Positions 43,131 through 49,021 of a stretch of 49,021 bases of DNA are shown piece after piece. Positions within the stretch are counted from its first letter, which is position 1, and every line of letters starts with the position of its first letter. Where the stretch lies: positions 90,311 to 139,331 of the forward strand of contig JBBHKE010001776.1 in the NCBI GenBank assembly GCA_037447655.1, given 5' to 3'. The notes below the pieces were generated by a model. It searched no databases, was not told the DNA's origin, and saw only the letters and a list, made by a program, of their open reading frames with translations. Source of the stretch: Zygnema cylindricum. Its lineage: Eukaryota; Streptophyta; Zygnematophyceae; Zygnematales; Zygnemataceae. The translations under genes were made by a program, and so were the position numbers.

Positions 43131-44355
43131 ATTGCGCATCGACGTATCGCCATCGATACACATCACTTTATTCTGCCGCAAAACTTTCGCACCGACATTT
43201 ATTCGAGCTACGTGATTTTGTCGTTTTGTGGTCTTCATATGTCCGAACTCGCGTCAGTTAGGACACTTTCCCATGTGCTAAAGTTACAGTTATTTTCTGT
43301 CGTTTTCCTTTATAACTTGGAAAAAAATGAAAAAACACGCAGCCTTACCAAAAAATTGAAATTACCACCGTACAAGTTGCGTTACCTTGAAACTTTAACT
43401 GTACTGCAGTTTGTCGTCGATGCAATTTGTCGTTTAGCGCGTTTCGACCCACTTTCGCGTCCTTCCGGCTCATCTTCAAACTTTATATAAAATCACCTCG
43501 CGAGGTGATTTTAAACAAAGTTCCACGACGTGGGCGAATATGCATATGATTTCGCACGCGACGGAGGGTTTTGACAATTTTTGTGCCCGGAGTACCAAAA
43601 AAAAAAACCTACTGCACGTTTCCAGCCTGTGCGAAACTTTTTTCCGTGCGCTTTTTTCCGTACAGTAACCGTGGAGGGGGTCTCGACCAACGGACGCCAT
43701 TTCGCAAAAGCGAAGTCCGTGAAAGCGCCTCTCTCTCTCTCTCCCTCTCCCACTAACGCGTATATCTCACAATTCTTGCAATGAAAAAAGGCAAGAAAGG
43801 TATCAAATGAAATATTTATAAAAAATATTTCTTTTGGCTGTCTTTTAGCTTATTTAGATGGCAAGTAGAGTGAGAACGGACGATAAAACAAAATCGAGAA
43901 ACCATGGCGGAATGTTTTAGATTCAGTGACGTCGACGCTATCATAAGTGAGCGTGACGTCAAAATGTCACAAACCCTAAACATCTACAATGTCACAAGTA
44001 GCTACAGTAGACGTCTACAACCGTCTCTATTTTGTAAACGTCATCAATTGTCGCGAGTTTTGTAGTCGTCTACAACCGTCACAAATTACACCCGCGTCTA
44101 CATCCGTCACAATCTAAAGTAACGACTTCGATTTTTTTTTACATACGAATGCTCTGAAAGTAGTACGGAGAATCTTCGCTAAAGACAAAGTTACAAGACT
44201 AAAGTTTCGGTTACATGGGAAAGTGCCCTTCAAAGGTCGAATCTTTTTCCCCTTGCCGACAAAATATTCCGTACGAGTCCGTAACATTTTACACGTCACC
44301 GATACGTTGTAACTCCGTTTTTTTCCGTACAATCTGTGACGTGGCGCCCGTCTCC
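43130..44355. promoter_or_regulatory. Upstream region of the O-fucosyltransferase-like gene
   Basis: More GC-balanced and GTAC/CpG-rich than its surroundings. It contains a 44-bp near-perfect palindrome (43479-43522), TGACGTC words at 43928 and 43953, the palindrome GTAGACGTCTAC at 44007-44018, and repeats of CGTCTACAACCGTCAC to about 44110. TGACGTCA-type sequences are bZIP sites in plants. No TATA box or start site is assigned. Confidence 0.45.
43479..43522. repeat. 44-bp inverted repeat
   Basis: Arms of 22 bp with two mismatches and no spacer. The central 26 bp (43488-43513) are perfectly palindromic around CCTCGCGAGG. Confidence 0.9.
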
Positions 44356-47300
44356 ATGGCGGGTGTCTGTACCTGCCTCTCCTCTCTTCTCCTCCTCTTT
44401 TTGTCGTCTTTCGCTCTCTTGACGATGGTCGTACGGCGAAACGAATATTCGTTTAATTACTTGAGCGGACGCTGGGACGGAAATTCGGACAGATCTTTGA
44501 AGGAAAATTCGGAGGGAAATTCGGTGATAGGACGACTTTTGTCGGATCCGGAATTGTCGAAGAGAGGAAGTTTCGGAAATACGACAAGAAATGGAAACGA
44601 CAAAAGTCGGAAATATTCTCGGGAGGCTGTACGAAAATATTCGTGCGACGAAAAAAATATTCGTAAACCATATTCGGACGGGTTTAAGGCGACAGGTGGG
44701 TTTTGTTTTTTCTTTTTCCCTCTCCTTCTCCTCTCCCCTCCCTCCCCCCGCCCCCTCTTTCGTCCTTCCTCTCTCTCTTCCCTCCCCCTCCCCCTTTTGC
44801 CCTCTCTCTCTCTTTTTTTCTTTTTAAGGATTTTTTATGGGGGGAGAGGGGGTAGCAAAATGGTTCATGTGGGAAAATGTTAAAATGGTAAAATCTTGAT
44901 GGAGAAAAATGTTGAAGTAGTAAAAATTTCATGTGGGAAAATATTCATGTTGTAAAATATTCATGTTGTAAAATATTCATGTTGTAAAATATTCATGTTG
45001 TAAAATATTCATGTTGTAAAATATTCATGTTGTAAAATATTCATGTTGTAAAATGTTCATTTAAGAAATTGTTTATGTAGGAAAATGTTCATGTAGTAAA
45101 ATGTTTGTGTAATAAATTGTTCATGTAGTAAAATCTTCATGTTGTAAAATGTTTATTTAGGAAATTGTTCATGCAATAAAATGTCCATGTTGTAAAATGT
45201 TCATTTAAGAAATTGTTCATGTAGGAAATTGTTTATGTTGTAAAATGTTTATTTAGTAAAATCTTCATGTAGTAAAATGTTCATGTAGGAAAATGAGTAA
45301 AAATTTCATGTACGGAAACAAGTTAAAATGTTCCTCTCCCTCTCCTATCCCTCTCTTTACGACAGATTCTATGCGTTTTCTCGTCGTCCTCTCCCTCCCC
45401 GAGCAACTCTCCAAAGCTCGCCTCCATTTTGCGGAAGCCATGGTGGCCGCCAAATCTACTGGAAGGATTCTAGTCCTCCCTCCGGTCGAAGGGAGTAGAA
45501 TAGGGGGGGTGGAGGAAGAGAATCGAGAGAAAATTCTAGGAGGGGTGGTAGAGGGAGGAGAGGGAAATGGCAAAGAGGGAGGATGGGGAGAGGGAGGGGG
45601 AGAAGGAGAGGAGGAGGGAGAGGGAGGGGGAGGGGAAGAGGGAGAGGGAGAGGGAGTTGGAGAGGGGGAGGGAGAGGGAGAGGAAGAGGTAGGTGGCGAG
45701 GGAGAGGAAGAGGGAGGTGGAAGCGAAGGGAAAGGGAGAAGAAGAGGGAGAATGAGAGGAAGAGGAAAAGAGAGAGTGAGAGCGAGAAGAAGAGGAGGTG
45801 GATTTAGGTTCCCACTTTGTACTTATTTCGATACGTTTAAAATTGGGAAATATGTTCCCTGGGTTACGGAGACATATTTTACGGAAAAGATTTTACGGAA
45901 TAACACACGAAATTTTACGTTTGGGAAGGTGGTTGTAAAGGATTTGGACGCACGGAGCACACCGGTAAGGGGGGAGAGAGAGAGGGAGAGAGAGGGAGGG
46001 GAGGGGAGAGGGAGAGGAGGCCTGGTTGTAAAGGATTGGGATGCATTCCGATCTCATTATAGGCTCTTTGTTTAGTGCCAGTTTCAGTTTGTTTGTTTTC
46101 ATTACAAATGTGTTGGCGCTTTTTGTACTTTTCAGTTTTTTTTCTAATGCAAATAAATAGAAATTATAAATAAAGTATTAAATGCTGCATAGGATTCTAT
46201 TTAGTATTTTATTTCGCTAAGTACCACACCGTTATTAGAGCTAAACATCTTTCGGGCAGTCAAAGGTGTTAAGATTAAGGTTTTAATCTACCGTTGGAGT
46301 TTTTTCTTAAGGAAAGCAACCGAAAAGCATTACCTATAATAATAAGCATATATATGCATATATATTATAATGATATTATAAATACTTTATATTTATTTTT
46401 TCGATAAGTAAGACTTATGTTTCAATCGTGTTGTGAAGTCACGATAAAAAATCGGAAACCCATGTGATGAAAAAAAGTAATTTGATTGCCTTTTTTCCTA
46501 ATATAAATAAATAGAGAATATAATTAAAATACTAAACGCTACATAGGGTTCTATTTGCTCTTTTATTTCGCTTAGTAGTACACCTCCCATCGTTATTACT
46601 GGGGAATGTTTAACGCTAATAACGATGGGCAAATACAAATAAATAAAATATCAATAGAATACTAAATGTTACATAAGATTCTATTTGTGTTCTCGCCGAG
46701 GATCTCTTGGGATCGATCGGCTCCGGAATTTTTCTCCCAGTGGGCTTGAGAATGTTTTAGGAAAAGTTTACATTTCATGTACGAATACGATGATGTTTAC
46801 GTTTGACGTATTTATACATTAATATTTATGTTTACGTTTATATATACATATACGTTTATATACGTATATGTTACGTTCATAATTTTTTTTAGAGATTGTT
46901 TCAGGAAATGTTTTTGTTTCACATACGAATACGTCATGTATACTGTTTATATGCATATAAGTCAATGTTTACGTTTATTTATATTTTATATACGCATAGG
47001 TTAATATTTACGTTTCATATGAGCATACATTATTATTAAAATTTTATGCATTAATGTTTTCGTTTTATATGAGTTTACTTTATTATTTACATTTTATTTG
47101 TTAATGTTTACGTTTTATATGCGTAATGTATACATTTTAGTCCACACTATATGAGTCTTACTTTATCTAAGCCTACACATTTTTTTTCTTTTCTAAATTA
47201 CCGATCTGAGAAAAGTTTTTCATTATTCCTCTCTCTTTTTGTTTTTTTTGGGCATCCACACTAATTCACAAAAACTGAAAAAAATATAGGCTTCTTGGGT

Positions 47301-49021
47301 TAGCCATCTTTTCCCAAGTTAGAAAAGTTTAAAAATTTAAAATTTTGAAGTTTAAATTTCAAAATTTAAAATTTAAAAAAATTTAAATTTTAAAATTTTA
47401 AATCTTAAAATTTTAAATTTTAAAATTAAAAAAATTGAATTTAAAAATTTAAAAATTTGAAATTTTAAAAATTAAAATTTAAAAATTTAAAAAATCAAAA
47501 ATTTGAATGGTCCAAGTTTGGGGTCTAATTTAACAGCACCAGGAAAGCCGGTGGGTGAGAGGGGACGGAGAGAGACAGGGACAGAGAGAGAGGTGGGAGG
47601 GAAGGGGAGGGGGGAGGGGGGGGGAAGGGGACGGGGGGGGGGAGGGGGGGGGAGAGGGGGGGGGGGGGAGTGGGAGAGGAGGCGAGACGGAAGGGGAGAG
47701 AGGGAGAGGGAGGAAGGGGGGGGGGGGGAGTTTATTTATTTTTTGTTTTTCTTTTTTTTACAACTATTTTCAGTCTCTCCTCCTACCCCCTCTTTCATTT
47801 TCCACTTTCACTCCCCTAGATAGTGTGGATCAAAATACTAAAATTTTGTGAATTTAAAAAGAATAATTTGTCTTTTTCTGATTTTTTTTTCTGTTTCGTT
47901 TTTTTTTTCTGACAATTTGTTCCCTTCCCTCCCCTTTCCCCTTTCCCTTTCCCCCTCCCTCCCTCACCCCCTCCCTCCCCTTACTCCTTCCTCCCCTTTT
48001 CCCTCCCCCCCCCTCCCCTTCTCTCCCGCCCCGCCCGCAGGTGTCCCTCCGACCCCCCTACAAATACCTGGTCCCCTCCCCCCTGCGTGACGTGACACCC
48101 TCTCTCCCTCTCTTTGTGGCCTGTCAGGGGGAGAGGGAGGCGAGGGAGGTGTTGGAGGGGGGGAGGGAGTGGGATGTGATGGGACTGACGAAGAGAGCGG
48201 TGTGGAGTTGTATGGGAAGAGATGAAAAGGTGAGAGAAAGAGAGGGAGAGGAGGAGAGGAGGGAGGGGGAGGGAGAGAGGGGCAAGCAAGGGAGAGGGAG
48301 AGGGGAGAGGGAGAGGGAGAGAGACGAACTGAGAGGGAAGAGGGAGAGGGAGATGGAGGAGAGAGGGAGAGGGAGATGGAGAAGGAGAGGGAGAGGGAGA
48401 GGGAGGAGTGGTAGAGGGAGGGGGAGAGCGCATATTGACTGCCGACAGCATCATTTTCTGAGTGATGACCACCTGCTGATGTCATCATTTCTCGACTTTT
48501 TAAACCATATTTTGATGCTGGCGTCATCATTTATAACATCCGCTTTCACTGCCTTCATCATTTGTCACATGCCCACATGCTGGTGTCATCATTCCTCATT
48601 CTCTCATTTGCTCATGGCATCGCGCTTTCACACAGTCACTTGCTGACGTCATCATAATTGCTGAGAGTGGGAGACCACTTACTGACGGCATCATACCCAC
48701 TTGCTGACGTCCCCCCTTCCCCCGCTGGTTTGCTGACGTGGCGTTGTGTCCCCCCCTTTGCAGACGGCCTTGTCTCATCTGCACTACAGTCCAAAATTGT
48801 ACCGCCAGGTGGCGGCCTTGAGGGAGGGGAGGCTGGGGGAGAGGTACCTGGCCATACAGTGGAGGGTGGAGAAGATGCTGGAGAGGGGGGGGGAGGAGAG
48901 AGAGGTACGGGAGTGCGGCAGGGGGTTGGTGGAGACTGTACGGAAGAGGAGGAGGGAGGAGAATCTCACGGGGGTGTTTTTGGCGGCGGATATGAGTCCG
49001 ATAATGGGGTATGAAGGGGGG
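44356..49021 (+). CDS. O-fucosyltransferase-like glycosyltransferase, four exons, truncated by the window end
   Basis: Predicted exons are 44356-44695, 45366-45964, 48041-48229 and 48764 to the edge; at least 462 codons. Joins are in phase: GACAG/gtgggt to tttacgacag/ATT restores Asp; CACCG/gtaagg to cccgcag/GTG and GAAAAG/gtgaga to tttgcag/ACG are phase 0. The N-terminus MAGVCTCLSSLLLLFLSSFA is a signal anchor, fitting a Golgi type II enzyme. The catalytic part has MRFLVVLSLPEQLSKARLHF, AEAMVAAKSTGRILVLPPVE, then FRFPLCTYFDTFKIGKYVPW, HYSPKLYRQVAALREGRLGE, RYLAIQWRVEKML and GVFLAADMSP. These resemble the N-terminal fold, the H/QWR-type loop and the later VxLATD-like strand of a plant O-fucosyltransferase group. 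An unusual ~95-residue Gly/Glu/Arg stretch interrupts exon 2. Donor and acceptor substrates are inferred; the C-terminus lies beyond the window. Confidence 0.75.
44930..45300 (+). repeat. 16-bp intronic tandem repeat
   Basis: ATGTTGTAAAATATTC units in near-perfect tandem at 44945-45055, decaying into GTAGTAAAATGTTC-type variants up to 45300. It lies in intron 1 of the fucosyltransferase-like gene. Confidence 0.9.
45500..45800 (+). repeat. Purine-rich coding repeat in exon 2
   Basis: GGAGAGGGAGAGGGA-type sequence read in frame as Gly/Glu then Arg/Gly. No GT donor in the phase needed to reach the only good acceptor (ggatttag, 45808) is present in it, so it is more likely translated than spliced out. 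Confidence 0.7.
45965..48040 (+). other. Intron 2 of the fucosyltransferase-like gene
   Basis: Begins with a GA-rich tract (45969-46020) and ends with a C/T-rich tract (47920-48040). In between are three direct copies of an ~75-bp segment (ACTAAATGCTACATAGGATT, CTATTTAGT..TTTATTTCGCT at about 46160, 46515 and 46640), two followed by MITE-terminus-like sequences. There is also a degenerate TTAATGTTTACGTTTTATATG repeat (46770-47130), a self-complementary AAATTTTAAA-rich stretch (47325-47505), and a second purine tract (47550-47730). No nested gene. Confidence 0.65.
48230..48763 (+). other. Intron 3 of the fucosyltransferase-like gene
   Basis: Begins with a GGGAGA purine tract (48230-48430), then a TGCTGACGTCATCAT degenerate repeat to 48745, then C-rich sequence into the acceptor. 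Confidence 0.7.
48440..48745 (+). repeat. TGCTGACGTCATCAT degenerate repeat
   Basis: Copies or variants begin at about 48441, 48474, 48516, 48550, 48578, 48641, 48680, 48702 and 48731, mostly 22-42 bp apart and all in one orientation. Confidence 0.8.

Noticed and set aside
1-49021. tRNA and rRNA genes
   Set aside because: No cloverleaf with proper A and B boxes or rRNA core sequence was recognised by eye; only a degenerate tRNA-like head near 5553 was noted. A covariance-model scan would be decisive.

Overview
The window looks like nuclear DNA of a streptophyte, either a charophyte-grade alga or a non-seed land plant. The evidence is protein families that are plant- or streptophyte-specific: a BTB-NPH3 (NRL) protein, two proteins with the C-terminal region of the GIL1/IRKI (DUF641) family, a GALS-like GT92 glycosyltransferase, and a plant-type O-fucosyltransferase-like protein. 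Genes have GT-AG introns. They sit in AT-rich, repeat-laden DNA with extreme strand-asymmetric purine (GGGAGA) and pyrimidine (CTCCCT) tracts. The species cannot be named from the sequence. All gene models were made by eye from ORFs, splice motifs and reading phase.

Layout. 1-667 holds two exons of a minus-strand coiled-coil gene running off the left edge, with a 42-bp minisatellite in the intron. 0.7-7.5 kb is non-genic. It contains two abutting hAT-type elements (3578-4452 and 4458-6413) and a TA-flanked MITE (6676-6895). 7909-11315 is a three-exon DUF641/GIL1-like gene whose stop-codon end has been amplified into a minisatellite. 11.7-16.05 kb is a 2-kb purine/pyrimidine-rich block present twice in direct orientation. 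16-23.3 kb holds repeats: a second copy of the segment inside the second hAT element, a GAACT satellite, and a foldback element at 19792-21346. 23.3-26.0 kb has a possible single exon on plus and a long minus-strand ORF with a divergent bZIP-like basic region. 26-30.3 kb holds simple repeats, two more MITEs, and a cluster of CACACTAATTC motifs just upstream of the next gene. 30768-32796 is the 3' part of a GALS-like GT92 gene, interrupted upstream by a 10-N gap. 35100-37220 (minus) is a second DUF641 protein, placed head-to-head with the BTB-NPH3 gene at 39128-42030. 44356 to the right edge is a four-exon O-fucosyltransferase-like gene, truncated by the window.

Function. GIL1 and NPH3 relatives act in growth orientation by light and gravity in flowering plants, so the DUF641/NPH3 pair is notable, though its role here is inference. 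GALS and O-fucosyltransferase relatives act in the Golgi on wall polysaccharide or glycoconjugates. No obvious operon-like system was found. The most unusual features are architectural: tandem repeats that grow inside or from coding sequence (BTB loop, fucosyltransferase loop, bZIP-like tail, DUF641 stop codon, duplicated NPH3 start), GA-rich/CT-rich tracts at intron edges, and GTAC-rich islands.
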